DNA of 64,000 nucleotides from JACPVU01 sp964373255 (GTDB taxonomy: Archaea > Aenigmatarchaeota > Aenigmatarchaeia > GW2011-AR5): contig CAYJTG010000003.1 of NCBI GenBank assembly GCA_964373255.1, forward strand, positions 1 through 64,000. The letters run 5' to 3'. Positions 20,367 to 28,939 of the stretch are shown here, piece after piece; position 1 is the first letter of the stretch; every line of letters begins with the position of its first letter. The position numbers and the translations under genes are program-made. The notes below the pieces were generated by a model, which saw only the letters and a program-made list of their open reading frames with translations, ran no database searches and was not told the DNA's origin.

Positions 20367-20678
20367 TCAGAACTTGTGCAAATATTTTTCAAGATCAATT
20401 TTCCCGTTTCTTATTTTGATTCCGTCTTTTTTCAGAAGCGAGATTTTCCTTTCTACCTTGCTTCCTTTAACACAGCCGCCGTATCCACCAATGTCTCCGT
20501 CGCTCTTGACAACCTTGAAGCACGGATATAATTCTGGGCGTGGATTTCTTCTCATTATCTGGCCGACAGCGCGGGGCGAGGATCTTGCAGCTTTTGCAAG
20601 TGCACCATACGTGGTTACCCTTCCTTGAGGTATTTTTGCAAGCATCTTAAGTATTTTCTCAGATTTTGGCATAATCAT
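20367..20678 (-). CDS. ogt: Methylated-DNA-protein cysteine methyltransferase (DNA-binding domain only)
   Basis: The protein has 103 residues, covering only the C-terminal active domain of Ogt/MGMT. The winged-helix start is IPQGRVTTYGALAKAA, followed by SPRAVGQIMRRNP with the arginine finger. The acceptor motif PCHRV reads PCFKV (about 52-56): the Cys is kept, the His that activates it is Phe. That may lower alkyl transfer and recalls alkyltransferase-like proteins, although those lose the Cys rather than the His. The function is repair or flagging of O6-alkylguanine. Confidence 0.88.
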   Translation of the reverse strand: MIMPKSEKILKMLAKIPQGRVTTYGALAKAARSSPRAVGQIMRRNPRPELYPCFKVVKSDGDIGGYGGCVKGSKVERKISLLKKDGIKIRNGKIDLEKYLHKF

Positions 20679-20722
20679 TCTATGGTGGTAGATTTTAAAA
20701 AACTCACATATAATTTAATTTC

Positions 20723-21370
20723 ATGGAAAATGGGCAAATACTAGAAAGGACAAAGAATTATGTCAAGGAATCGCTTAAACACGCGGAGCCCGGGCACGAC
20801 TGGTTTCATATAGAGCGTGTATGCAAATTAGCGAAAATAATTGGCAGAAACGAAAGGGCCGACATGTTTATAGTTGAGATGGCGGCTTTACTCCACGATA
20901 TTACAGACTACAAATTCAGCGATGCGGATGAGGAGATGAAAAACATTATAGGTTTGTTAAAAAGTTTCAACGTGGACCAAAAAAGAATCAACCGTATAAG
21001 TAAAATAATAAAAAATACGTCTTTCAGAGGTTCAGGCGAGCCGAACAAAATGAAGACAATCGAAGGCAAGATTGTTCAGGACGCCGACCGATTAGACGCG
21101 CTTGGTGCAATTGGCATAGCTAGGGCATTCAGCTTTGCCGGGCATAAGAAAAATCCTTTTTTCGACCCGTCAATAAAACCTAAAAAGAGTATGAAATTCT
21201 CCGCTTACAAAAAATCTAGATCTCCTGCAATAAATCATTTTTATGAAAAACTTCTGCTTCTGAAGGACCAGATGAACACAGAAACCGCCAAGAAGATCGC
21301 AGAAGAGCGGCACAAATTCATGAAACAATTTCTAGGCAAGTTCTTTAAGGAATGGGAAGGAAAAGATTGA
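20723..21370 (+). CDS. HD-domain phosphohydrolase
   Basis: The protein has 215 residues. The HD signature is spread as expected: HDWFHIERVCKLAKII (H at about 24, H at about 28), then ALLHDITDYKF near 55-65 (HD), and QDADRLDALGAIGIARAF near 115-132. This pattern matches the YedJ/uncharacterised HD hydrolases acting on nucleotides or phosphoesters with divalent metal. It ends one base before the serS start, so the two are cotranscribed. Substrate unknown. Confidence 0.88.
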   Translation: MENGQILERTKNYVKESLKHAEPGHDWFHIERVCKLAKIIGRNERADMFIVEMAALLHDITDYKFSDADEEMKNIIGLLKSFNVDQKRINRISKIIKNTSFRGSGEPNKMKTIEGKIVQDADRLDALGAIGIARAFSFAGHKKNPFFDPSIKPKKSMKFSAYKKSRSPAINHFYEKLLLLKDQMNTETAKKIAEERHKFMKQFLGKFFKEWEGKD

Positions 21371-21371
21371 T

Positions 21372-22646
21372 ATGCTGGACATAAAGCTCATTCGTGAGAA
21401 CTCGGAAATAGTGGAAAACGACCTCAAAAGGAGAAATGAGCATAGAAAGATAAAGATACTCAAAGAGCTTGTCCAGAAAGACAGGGAAAGGCGGGACATA
21501 ATAAAGGAAGTCCAGGAACTGAGAAGAAAAAGAAATGAAATCACCGAAAAAGTCGCCAAAGCAAAGCAGAGCGGCGTTAATGTACTGGAGCCCATGGAAG
21601 AGGCAAAAAACATACCAAAACAAATAAAAGAAAAAGAAGAGCGTTTAGAGAAATTAGAACAGCTTTGCCATGGCCTGCTGATCCAATTGCCAAATATTCT
21701 TGACAAGAGTGTGCCTATAGGCAAAGACGAGACAGAAAATGTGGAGGTCAAGCGCTGGAGGACGAAGGAATGGGATTTCGAGCCAAAAGGCCACACCGAA
21801 ATAATGGAAGCTCTCAGCCTTGTCGATACAGAACGTGCGGCGAAGATATCCGGGCACGGCTTCTATTTTTTGAAGAATGAGCTTGTTATTCTCGACCATG
21901 CTATACAGGGGTTTGCTCTGGATTTTCTGCGCGACCGCGGCTTTACGATCATAGAGCCGCCGCTCATGATGCAGAGGAAGCCATACGAAGGCGTTGTCGA
22001 CATAAAGGATTTCGAGGGTGTGATGTACAAGATCAATAACGAAGATCTTTACCTTATAGCAACGTCCGAGCATTCGATGGCTGCTATGTACATGGACGAA
22101 ATATTGAACAAAGCAGACCTCCCTATAAAATTAGCTGGCGTAAGCCCTTGCTTCCGTAAAGAAGTCGGCGCACACGGCAAATACACACGCGGCTTGTTCA
22201 GGATGCACCACTTCAACAAGGTCGAGCAGTTTGTCTTTTGTTTGCCGAACGAATCATGGAAAATTCATGAAGAGCTCCAGAAGAATTCAGAAGACTTATA
22301 TGAAAAATTAGAAATCCCTTATCGCGTTGTAAATGTCTGCTCCGGTGACATTGGCAGCATAGCGGCAAAAAAATACGACACCGAATTCCTGATGGCCGAC
22401 GGCAATTACAGGGAAATCGGCTCTAATTCCAACTGCACAGACTACCAGGCACGATCATTGAATATACGATTCAGGGAAGTGGAGGGCAAAGTGCCTGCCG
22501 GCTTCGTGCACACCCTCAACAATACTGCTCTTGCTACTAGCCGTACAATGATAGCAATAATAGAAAATCATCAGCGTAAGGACGGCACGGTTGATATTCC
22601 AAAGGCTCTGTGGCCTTATACATGTTTCAAGAGGATAGGAAAATGA
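21372..22646 (+). CDS. serS: Seryl-tRNA synthetase
   Basis: The protein has 424 residues, full size. An N-terminal coiled-coil arm (about 1-105) precedes the class II core. Motif 2 is FRKEVGAHGKYTRGLFRMHHF near 255-275, with QFVF following; motif 3 is NTALATSRTMIAIIENHQ near 378-395. It is the common bacterial/archaeal type, not the rare methanogen form. The enzyme charges tRNA-Ser and recognises the long variable arm, the very arm interrupted in the tRNA-Ser gene at 3.3 kb. Start ATG one base after the HD gene. Confidence 0.96.
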   Translation: MLDIKLIRENSEIVENDLKRRNEHRKIKILKELVQKDRERRDIIKEVQELRRKRNEITEKVAKAKQSGVNVLEPMEEAKNIPKQIKEKEERLEKLEQLCHGLLIQLPNILDKSVPIGKDETENVEVKRWRTKEWDFEPKGHTEIMEALSLVDTERAAKISGHGFYFLKNELVILDHAIQGFALDFLRDRGFTIIEPPLMMQRKPYEGVVDIKDFEGVMYKINNEDLYLIATSEHSMAAMYMDEILNKADLPIKLAGVSPCFRKEVGAHGKYTRGLFRMHHFNKVEQFVFCLPNESWKIHEELQKNSEDLYEKLEIPYRVVNVCSGDIGSIAAKKYDTEFLMADGNYREIGSNSNCTDYQARSLNIRFREVEGKVPAGFVHTLNNTALATSRTMIAIIENHQRKDGTVDIPKALWPYTCFKRIGK

Positions 22647-22690
22647 TGGCGTAACGATTTATTTCTAATTCTGCCAAAAATCTGTAAGTA

Positions 22691-22700
22691 AGTTTATAAA
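22691..22700 (+). promoter_or_regulatory. topA: TATA box of topA
   Basis: AGTTTATAAA lies 56-65 bp before the topA start and after a run of T. With transcription starting about 25 bp further on, the leader would be about 30 nt and would include the GGTGAT ribosome binding site at 22745-22750. Confidence 0.5.
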
Positions 22701-22755
22701 CCTTTCTACTTATATTATAGGAACTGGTAAAATTTGGTTTTTGTGGTGATTATTC

Positions 22756-24963
22756 TTGGGTCATACGCTGATAATTTGTGAGAAACCTACGGCTGCCAAG
22801 TCCGTGGCAGAAGCCTTAGCAGAAGACGAGCCGAAGAGGATCGGCGAAAAGGTATTTTACTACGAATTCGAAAAAGATGGCAGAAAATTTGTAGTTGTGC
22901 CTGCTGTTGGCCACCTGTTCACGCTAAAGCAGTCTGACAAAGGCTGGTACTACCCGGTTTTCAACGTCGAATGGATCCCGTCTTTCAAGGCAAACCACAT
23001 GGCTGCTTTTTCTGAGCCGTACTTCAAGAATATCGAGGCTCTTGCAAAAGACGCGAATGACGTAATTATAGCCACGGACTACGACGAAGAGGGCGAGGTT
23101 ATAGGGTACAATATACTTAAAATACTTCTCGGCCGCAAAGGCGCAGCACGCATGAAGTTCTCTACCATGACCAAAGAAGAACTTCTTGAAAGCTACGAGC
23201 ACATGACAAAATTAAACAAGAATCTTGTGGAATCCGGCCTTGCGCGCCACTATCTTGATTTTTACTGGGGCATCTCTCTGACGCGTGCCTTAACATTATC
23301 CATAAAGTCTCACGCCAAGCGCTTCCGCATACTTTCGACAGGCCGCGTGCAGGGACCTGTGCTTCACATGCTTGCAAAGCACGAAAAAAAGATAAAGGCG
23401 TTTAAGCCTGAGCCATTCTGGGAAATAGAAGTAGAAGTTGCTGTCGGCAAACAGGTCATGACGGCAACGCACAAGAAAGGCAAGATATGGGAAAAAGAAG
23501 AAGCTGACAAGATATTCAAAAAAGTGCAGAACAAAGACGCATCGATAAAAGACATATCAAAGAAGATTATCACCCAGACGCCGCCAAAGCCCTACAACAC
23601 AACGTCATTTCTGGCTGATATATACCGGTATTTTGGCTATTCACCACAGCAGGGGCTGAACGTTGCGGAATCGCTTTATCAGGCCGGGTTGATATCTTAT
23701 CCAAGAACATCGTCCGAGAAGCTTCCAAAAGACATAAACTATCCAAAAATATTGAAGAGCATCTCGAAACAAAACTCTTACAAAAAGGATGCTGAATTTT
23801 TGCTGAATAAAAAAGATTTGAAGCCTGCAGAAGGAAGCAAAGCAGATCCAGCGCATCCTGCTATATATCCAACAGGTGTCTACAAAAAAATCGGAGGCAA
23901 GCAGCAGAAGGTTTATGACCTTGCAGTCCGAAGATTCTTTGCTGTGTTTGGTGACCCCGCAAAGCGTGAATCGCAGAAACTTATTCTTGACGTTAACGGT
24001 GAAGTTTTTGAGATCTCCGGCAAGAAGACAGTAGAAGCCGGTTGGACCACGCTCTATGGCAAATACGCCCAGCGCGAAGAAATATTACTGCCTGACGTAA
24101 AGATTGGTTCTGTTCTCAAAGTAAAAGATAGAAGACTACTCGAGAAAGAAACCCAGCCACCCGCACGCTACTCGCAGGGTTCTGTGCTCAAGGAAATGGA
24201 GGCAAAAAATCTTGGGACAAAATCAACACGTGCGCAGATACTTCAGATATTATACAACCGTGGCTACCTGCTTGGAAAAAGCATTGAAGTTACAGAGCTT
24301 GGCATGTACCTGTCAGATATTTTGGAAAAGAATGTTCCTGACGTCGTTTCCGAGAAGCTCACTAGGCACATGGAAGAGATGACAGACTCAATAGAATTAG
24401 GCAAAACTAAACGAGAAGAAGTCCTCGAAGACGCAAAGAAGCGCATCACAAAAATCTGTAACGAATTCCGAAAGAAGGAGGCAAAAATCGGCGAAGAGTT
24501 GACAACAGCCGTCATAGCCACGCAGGACAAGCAGAGTATACTTGGCAAATGCCTGAACTGCAGCGGTACGCTAAAGGTCATGAAGAACTGGCGAACAGGA
24601 AAAAGATTTGTCGGCTGCACAGGCTACAAGAAAGGCTGCCGCACCGGGTTCCCGTTGCCGAGAGAAGGACTTATCATGTCTACGGAAAAAATCTGCGAGG
24701 AATGCAAGACCCCCATCGTACATGTCCAGCCTCCCGGCAAGCGCCCGTTCAGGATGTGCCTCGACCCTATGTGCAAGACAAAAGAAGACTGGCTGGACAA
24801 GAACAAGCTCAAGAAAGCACAGATTGCAAGTAGAGCGGCTAGCAAGCTGGCTGAACAATTAAAGTGTCTGGTCTGCGAAAAATCCTTCAAGACAAAACGC
24901 GCGCTCACAATCCACGCAAAAATGCACAAAGAGCTGAAGGCAGAAGCTTTGCCCACCAAATAG
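22756..24963 (+). CDS. topA: DNA topoisomerase I (type IA) with C-terminal zinc fingers
   Basis: The protein has 735 residues starting at TTG 22756, supported by GGTGAT five bases upstream and the immediate onset of the Toprim domain (HTLIICEKPTAAKSVAEAL). The acidic triad is in ATDYDEEGEV at about 105-114. The nucleophilic Tyr is in LISYPRTSSEKLP near 313. Two Cys4 fingers lie at about 598-650 (CLNCSGTL, CEECKTPIVH). A C2H2 finger ends the protein (CLVCEKSFKTKRALTIHAKMH has 21 residues; key residues C704, C707, H720, H724). The enzyme relaxes negative supercoils. Confidence 0.95.
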   Translation: MGHTLIICEKPTAAKSVAEALAEDEPKRIGEKVFYYEFEKDGRKFVVVPAVGHLFTLKQSDKGWYYPVFNVEWIPSFKANHMAAFSEPYFKNIEALAKDANDVIIATDYDEEGEVIGYNILKILLGRKGAARMKFSTMTKEELLESYEHMTKLNKNLVESGLARHYLDFYWGISLTRALTLSIKSHAKRFRILSTGRVQGPVLHMLAKHEKKIKAFKPEPFWEIEVEVAVGKQVMTATHKKGKIWEKEEADKIFKKVQNKDASIKDISKKIITQTPPKPYNTTSFLADIYRYFGYSPQQGLNVAESLYQAGLISYPRTSSEKLPKDINYPKILKSISKQNSYKKDAEFLLNKKDLKPAEGSKADPAHPAIYPTGVYKKIGGKQQKVYDLAVRRFFAVFGDPAKRESQKLILDVNGEVFEISGKKTVEAGWTTLYGKYAQREEILLPDVKIGSVLKVKDRRLLEKETQPPARYSQGSVLKEMEAKNLGTKSTRAQILQILYNRGYLLGKSIEVTELGMYLSDILEKNVPDVVSEKLTRHMEEMTDSIELGKTKREEVLEDAKKRITKICNEFRKKEAKIGEELTTAVIATQDKQSILGKCLNCSGTLKVMKNWRTGKRFVGCTGYKKGCRTGFPLPREGLIMSTEKICEECKTPIVHVQPPGKRPFRMCLDPMCKTKEDWLDKNKLKKAQIASRAASKLAEQLKCLVCEKSFKTKRALTIHAKMHKELKAEALPTK

Positions 24964-24997
24964 AGCATTCTTAAATTTTTCTGTCTTATTTCTATCT

Positions 24998-25762
24998 ATG
25001 AAATCTTATTTATTAGTTTTTGCAGTCATAGTTGTATTAATCGTTTCAGGCTGCGCGCAGGTCAATAATGGTGATAGTGTTATGCACGATGTAAAAATTG
25101 GGAACGTTACGGTAACGTGGCTAGGGCATGCGTCTTTCATGATAACGGGCTCGAAGACAGTCTACGTCGACCCTTACGTGTTGCCGGATAACGCAACAAA
25201 GGCCGACTACATTCTTGTTACGCACGAGCACTTTGACCACTGTGATGTCAACAATATAAACAGTTTAAAGAAAGAAGAAACGCGCATAATAGGGCCTTTG
25301 GATTGCGTAACAAAACTAACAGGAAAGACAAATTCTGTAAAGCCTGGCGAATACTTTTCATATCGTGACGGATTCCGCGCAGAGGCCGTTGAGGCCTACA
25401 ACACAAACAAGTTTCGCAGTGGCAACCAGGTTTTTCATCCCAGGGGGTTAGGCGTTGGGTTTGTCCTAATAATAGACGGCGTGAAAATTTATCATGCCGG
25501 CGATACCGATAGCATACCAGAAATGAAAGATCTCGCTAACCAAAGCATAGATGTCGCTTTACTGCCGGTAGGCGGAACTTATACGATGACCGTAGAAGAA
25601 GCATCAGAGGCCGCGCAGGTAATAAAGCCAAAACAGCTTATCCCTATGCACTACAATTCTGACAAGTACGGCGTGACAGGAATAAATGCAAATCCAAACG
25701 AACTAGAGGCACTGCTTGCAGGAAAAGATATTGTCGTCAATGTTCTGAAACCGCTCGTATAG
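24998..25762 (+). CDS. Secreted UlaG-like MBL-fold hydrolase (lipoprotein)
   Basis: The protein has 254 residues. The N-terminus MKSYLLVFAVIVVLIVSGCA is a signal peptide with a lipobox-like LIVSGC, so the mature protein may be anchored outside by lipid on Cys19. The MBL core follows: VTWLGHASFMI near 38-48, THEHFDHCD near 77-85, HAGDTDS near 167-173 and PMHYNS near 214. WLGHAS and the order of ligands place it with UlaG-like metal-dependent hydrolases. Substrate unknown; extracytoplasmic location is unusual for this group. Confidence 0.87.
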   Translation: MKSYLLVFAVIVVLIVSGCAQVNNGDSVMHDVKIGNVTVTWLGHASFMITGSKTVYVDPYVLPDNATKADYILVTHEHFDHCDVNNINSLKKEETRIIGPLDCVTKLTGKTNSVKPGEYFSYRDGFRAEAVEAYNTNKFRSGNQVFHPRGLGVGFVLIIDGVKIYHAGDTDSIPEMKDLANQSIDVALLPVGGTYTMTVEEASEAAQVIKPKQLIPMHYNSDKYGVTGINANPNELEALLAGKDIVVNVLKPLV

Positions 25763-25851
25763 AATCAGAAAATAGCTTACAACAAAATAATACTTTGTTT
25801 TCTCAGATATTTATAGGAAGCAGACGTCCGATTTCTTTATAAGAAGCAACA

Positions 25852-25922
25852 ATTAATTAAGAGAGGGTTTAAAAGTAAACCAACGCTGCAAAACAGCGTT
25901 ATATTCGTTTTCTCCCCTCCTA
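25852..25922 (+). promoter_or_regulatory. Structured leader before the AsnA-related gene
   Basis: Two hairpins, GGTTT-AAAAGT-AAACC (25865-25880) and AACGCTG-CAAAA-CAGCGTT (25881-25899), are enclosed by GAGAG and CTCCCCTC stretches, followed by CTGAAGCAATGTTTCAG. The block is about 70 nt and ends about 40 nt before the start codon. It could be an RNA control element or another decayed three-way palindrome; the sequence alone does not decide. Confidence 0.4.
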
Positions 25923-25963
25923 AATAAACTGAAGCAATGTTTCAGTCGATTTGGAGGGATTTC

Positions 25964-26974
25964 ATGGAACTGAAATATGAAAGAAATAACATATCAGACG
26001 TAAGCGACATCCAGCGACGATTCACCAATCCGGCACTCGCAGCCGTAGTATCGATAGAAGCAGAACTTATGAAAGGCGCACGAAAGTACTTTGAAGAACA
26101 GAAATTCACAGAAGTTGTGGTGCCTCACATTACACGGGCAACAGGTGCGTGCGAGAACATAGATACGATGTTTGGCATAAACTACTTTGGTGAAAGAGCC
26201 TATCTTGTGCAGACAGGACAGCTATATCTGGAGACGCTCATTCCAAAACTTGGCGGTGTCTTCTGCATAGGACCAAGTTTCAGGGCAGAACCAGACGTGG
26301 ATGAAAGGCACCTGACAGAATTTACTCTAATAGAATTTGAGCTGTCCTGCGACTTTTCACAGCTCTTGATTCATATAGAGAACACAATATACAGCATGGT
26401 TCACTCGGTATTGAAAAATAGGAAAGAAGAACTGGAATTATTAGGAACAGATACAGAACATCTAAAAAGAGCGACAGTCCCATTCAACAGAATAAAATAT
26501 ACAGATGCGATAAACCTGTTGAAGGAAGAGTTTAACGTAGAATGGGGTGATGACCTGAAGAGCAACCATGAAAAATTTATCGTGCACGAGCTTGGTGACA
26601 GACCAACATTCATAACACATTATCCGGAGGCGATAAAGTTCTTCAACATGAAAAGAAACGAGGATAACGAAAAAATAGTCAACAGCGCAGACCTTATCTT
26701 GCCGTGCACCGGTGAAGCCGTCGGATCTGCGCAGCGCGAGCACGACTACGAACTTCTGTCAGGCAAGCTCAAAAAATCTAACATGCTGAAAATGCTGGAG
26801 GAACGGGGCGGCTCGATAGAGGATTTTAGATGGTACCTAGATTTTATCAGGAACAACGGGATTCAGCACTCTGGTTGTGGCATAGGTCTGAATCGCGTAA
26901 CGCAATTCGTGCTGGCAAGCGGCGACATAAGAACAACAACAGCGTACCCGATGAACAGGGTGTCGCTGATGTAA
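25964..26974 (+). CDS. Asparagine synthetase A-related protein (AsnRS-like)
   Basis: The protein has 336 residues from ATG 25964, which has GGAGG six bases upstream. It is the catalytic core of an asparaginyl/aspartyl-tRNA synthetase without an anticodon-binding domain. Motif 2 is FRAEPDVDERHLTEFTLIEFE, of which FRAEPDVDERHLTEF lies near 105-119; motif 3 is GCGIGLNRVTQFVLAS near 305-320. Archaeal proteins of this type were shown to make asparagine from aspartate, related to AsnA. It therefore likely supplies free Asn rather than Asn-tRNA. Confidence 0.88.
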   Translation: MELKYERNNISDVSDIQRRFTNPALAAVVSIEAELMKGARKYFEEQKFTEVVVPHITRATGACENIDTMFGINYFGERAYLVQTGQLYLETLIPKLGGVFCIGPSFRAEPDVDERHLTEFTLIEFELSCDFSQLLIHIENTIYSMVHSVLKNRKEELELLGTDTEHLKRATVPFNRIKYTDAINLLKEEFNVEWGDDLKSNHEKFIVHELGDRPTFITHYPEAIKFFNMKRNEDNEKIVNSADLILPCTGEAVGSAQREHDYELLSGKLKKSNMLKMLEERGGSIEDFRWYLDFIRNNGIQHSGCGIGLNRVTQFVLASGDIRTTTAYPMNRVSLM

Positions 26975-26994
26975 TCTGCAAGAGAAAAAGTAAA

Positions 26995-27270
26995 TTACAC
27001 AAGGCTTACAATTCCCTTGTACATGAAAAACAGGAAAAGAATAGTTGATGCTGTGCCTCCTAGATTTATGCCAAAAAATATTACGATACCTGCAAAAATA
27101 TCGGCTGCCCCGTAGATTTTCGCGGTTATATCCCCAACAAGGCTCATAAGGCCTTTGATAAACATTATGACCAGTATAATTATCGCAAGTGGCGGCTGGA
27201 AATTAAAAAGTATCATAATACCGACAAGAATATCTATGGCTCCTAGAAATTTTATGAACATATTTATCAC
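26995..27270 (-). CDS. Four-helix hydrophobic membrane protein
   Basis: The protein has 91 residues and is almost entirely hydrophobic: helices at about 3-21, 25-45, 52-68 and 71-89. Two halves look alike (FLGAIDILVGIMILFNF versus IYGAADIFAGIVIFFGI), so it is an internal duplication of a helical hairpin, as in DUF308-like proteins. Function unknown. It is convergent with the AsnA-related gene, and its start lies 13 bp from element B2, so its promoter would lie in the element unless transcription enters from upstream. Confidence 0.7.
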   Translation of the reverse strand: MINMFIKFLGAIDILVGIMILFNFQPPLAIIILVIMFIKGLMSLVGDITAKIYGAADIFAGIVIFFGINLGGTASTILFLFFMYKGIVSLV

Positions 27271-27273
27271 TAC

Positions 27274-27488
27274 GCCTCTCTAGGCACTGTCAACTTAACG
27301 GCTGTTGAAACAAACTGACGCACTAAAGTGCGTCTATCTGCTTTGGCAACAGCCTTTTCTGGGTGGTTAGCAATGGCTAACCACCCTTATAGCTAAACAA
27401 GAAAAGAATCAGGTATTATATTTCTTGTTTGCTATAATATCCAGATTATTTACTTGCTTCATAATAAGTTGACAGTGCCGTCTCTCTA
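27274..27488. mobile_element. Palindromic element B2, composite
   Basis: The element is 27283-27479. Outer stem GGCACTGTCAACTTA/TAAGTTGACAGTGCC matches B1 in reverse orientation. Inside: GGCTGTTG/CAACAGCC whose loop holds the GACGCAC...GTGCGTC module seen in A1, A2 and A6; linker TTTTCT; GGGTGGTTAGC/GCTAACCACCC; then element C (27389-27435). Flanks GCCTCTCTA and GTCTCTCTA agree at eight of nine positions. The right copy overlaps the radB stop codon. Confidence 0.9.
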
Positions 27489-28160
27489 TAATGAAAATTT
27501 TCCCACACCCTTTAGGTTGCTGCCTGTTATCTCAAACTCCACGCTCCGCCCCTCTGGCAGGCTTCTATGTTTCCTTAGTATAGCAATTCTATGGTTCTCC
27601 TTCTCCAGTTTTTTCAGCTCTATAAGCGTCTTGCTCCAGTACTTTGCAATTGTCCTGCTTGTCAGTTCTATCCTGTCGCCCGCGCTGTATACTTGGTTTG
27701 TAACAAGAATAGGGATGCCGTATTTGCGTGTTATTCTCGAAAGAATGGAGTACTGAGTTGCCAGCTGCTTGTTTACTTTCTGAAAGTTTGTGTCATCCAG
27801 TTCTAGCCGGTACAAAGCCACAAGAGAATCAACGATGATCACGCCAATTTTTTTCTCCTTCTCCACGACACTTTCAAACTCATGCATCTTGTCATTTTGT
27901 TCCTTCCAGTCGTGGACGTGTACCATAATTATGTTTTTGAGGTCCTTTTCTGTACCGCCAAGCTGCGTGAAGCGTTCGAGAGAAAATGATCCCTCGGTGT
28001 CCATGTAAATTACCTTCTTGTCCTTCAGGCAGCTCAACGACGTGATAAGTGCTATGTTTGTCTTACCAGACCCGGCTGGTCCATATACGTTTGTTATTGC
28101 GTCCAGCTCAAGCCCGCCGCCAAGAAGCTTATCCAATGGAGAGTTAGTGGGAAGTCTCAT
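27486..28160 (-). CDS. radB: DNA repair and recombination protein RadB
   Basis: The protein has 224 residues, the size of RadB, a RecA-fold paralogue without the N-terminal domain of RadA. Walker A is GPAGSGKTNIAL at about 27-38 and Walker B IGVIIVDSLVALY near 105-117. It starts LDKLLGGGLELDAITNVYGP as the family does. RadB assists RadA in homologous recombination. The stop codon TAG at 27486-27488 is part of the 9-bp duplication of element B2, so the insertion landed at the 3' end without harming the protein. Confidence 0.93.
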   Translation of the reverse strand: MRLPTNSPLDKLLGGGLELDAITNVYGPAGSGKTNIALITSLSCLKDKKVIYMDTEGSFSLERFTQLGGTEKDLKNIIMVHVHDWKEQNDKMHEFESVVEKEKKIGVIIVDSLVALYRLELDDTNFQKVNKQLATQYSILSRITRKYGIPILVTNQVYSAGDRIELTSRTIAKYWSKTLIELKKLEKENHRIAILRKHRSLPEGRSVEFEITGSNLKGVGKFSL

Positions 28161-28201
28161 GCTAAAAGTAAACTACAAATGGATTAAAATCCATTTGTAG
28201 G
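28160..28201. repeat. Perfect hairpin between radB and the exonuclease-like gene
   Basis: CTACAAATGGATT and AATCCATTTGTAG (28172-28184 and 28187-28199) form a 13-bp stem with a two-base loop, in the divergent promoter region. It may be a regulator site or another small palindromic insertion. Confidence 0.6.
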
Positions 28202-28282
28202 CGCAGGCGTGAATTGTATCGTCTGCGGGCGAGCAGAAAGGGCGATATTAGTGCTTTAAAGATACATGAGTTAATTCTGAAT

Positions 28283-28840
28283 ATGCCAAACTTCTATTTT
28301 GACATAGAAACTACTGGTTTGGATCCTAAAGACCATAAGATAATAACAATACAGTTCATGGAACTGGATTCTATAACATCCAAGCCAAAGGGAGAGTTGA
28401 TTATACTAAAAGAATGGGAATCCTCGGAAAGAGATATGCTAAAAGAATTCATTGAACGTTCCAGAATAACAGACGATTACCCGTTTTCTTTTGTCCCCGT
28501 TGGCTATAACCTGAAATTCGAGCATAATTTTTTGATAGAAAGGACAAGGGTAAACAAATTACAGGTTGTAGATATTTTGAAAAGACCTTTCATAGATTTG
28601 ATACCTTTTGGAATAGTGATGAACAAAGGTCAGTTCAAGGGGTCAGGGTTAGACAAGATAACAGGAAAGAATCGAGAAGGCAGCGTAATACCTAATTGGT
28701 ATGACAAAAAGAACTATGACGAAATAATAAAATACATACAGAATGAGGCTGAAGAATTTGTTAAATTTTCTTCTTGGTTATACAAAGAGCTTCCACCAAT
28801 GCTCAACAAATTCAAGAAAGAGCATGGAATAAATAAATAG
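28283..28840 (+). CDS. Predicted 3'-5' exonuclease (DnaQ/RNase H-like fold)
   Basis: The protein has 185 residues from ATG 28283. The start NFYFDIETTGLDPKDHKIIT is the DEDD exonuclease motif I (DIETTG, Asp and Glu). VGYNLKFEHNFL near 95-106 is motif II (Asn-x-x-x-x-x-[DE]; Glu in place of the usual Asp). The third acidic motif is less clear near NWYDKKNYDEI. It probably degrades DNA or RNA from the 3' end. Divergent from radB, which suggests a DNA repair link. Confidence 0.78.
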   Translation: MPNFYFDIETTGLDPKDHKIITIQFMELDSITSKPKGELIILKEWESSERDMLKEFIERSRITDDYPFSFVPVGYNLKFEHNFLIERTRVNKLQVVDILKRPFIDLIPFGIVMNKGQFKGSGLDKITGKNREGSVIPNWYDKKNYDEIIKYIQNEAEEFVKFSSWLYKELPPMLNKFKKEHGINK

Positions 28841-28939
28841 TAAAATTAAACCCGAAACTTTAACACAGTGTGTCCGTAACACTTAAATACTTTTAGTATA
28901 TCATATTACACTAACTAATCTATCCAAGGTGTCTTGTGC

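Noticed and set aside
2955..27479. A transposase for the elements within the window
   Set aside because: No DDE, tyrosine or serine recombinase or HUH motif was found in any reading frame examined. The mobilising enzyme must be elsewhere.
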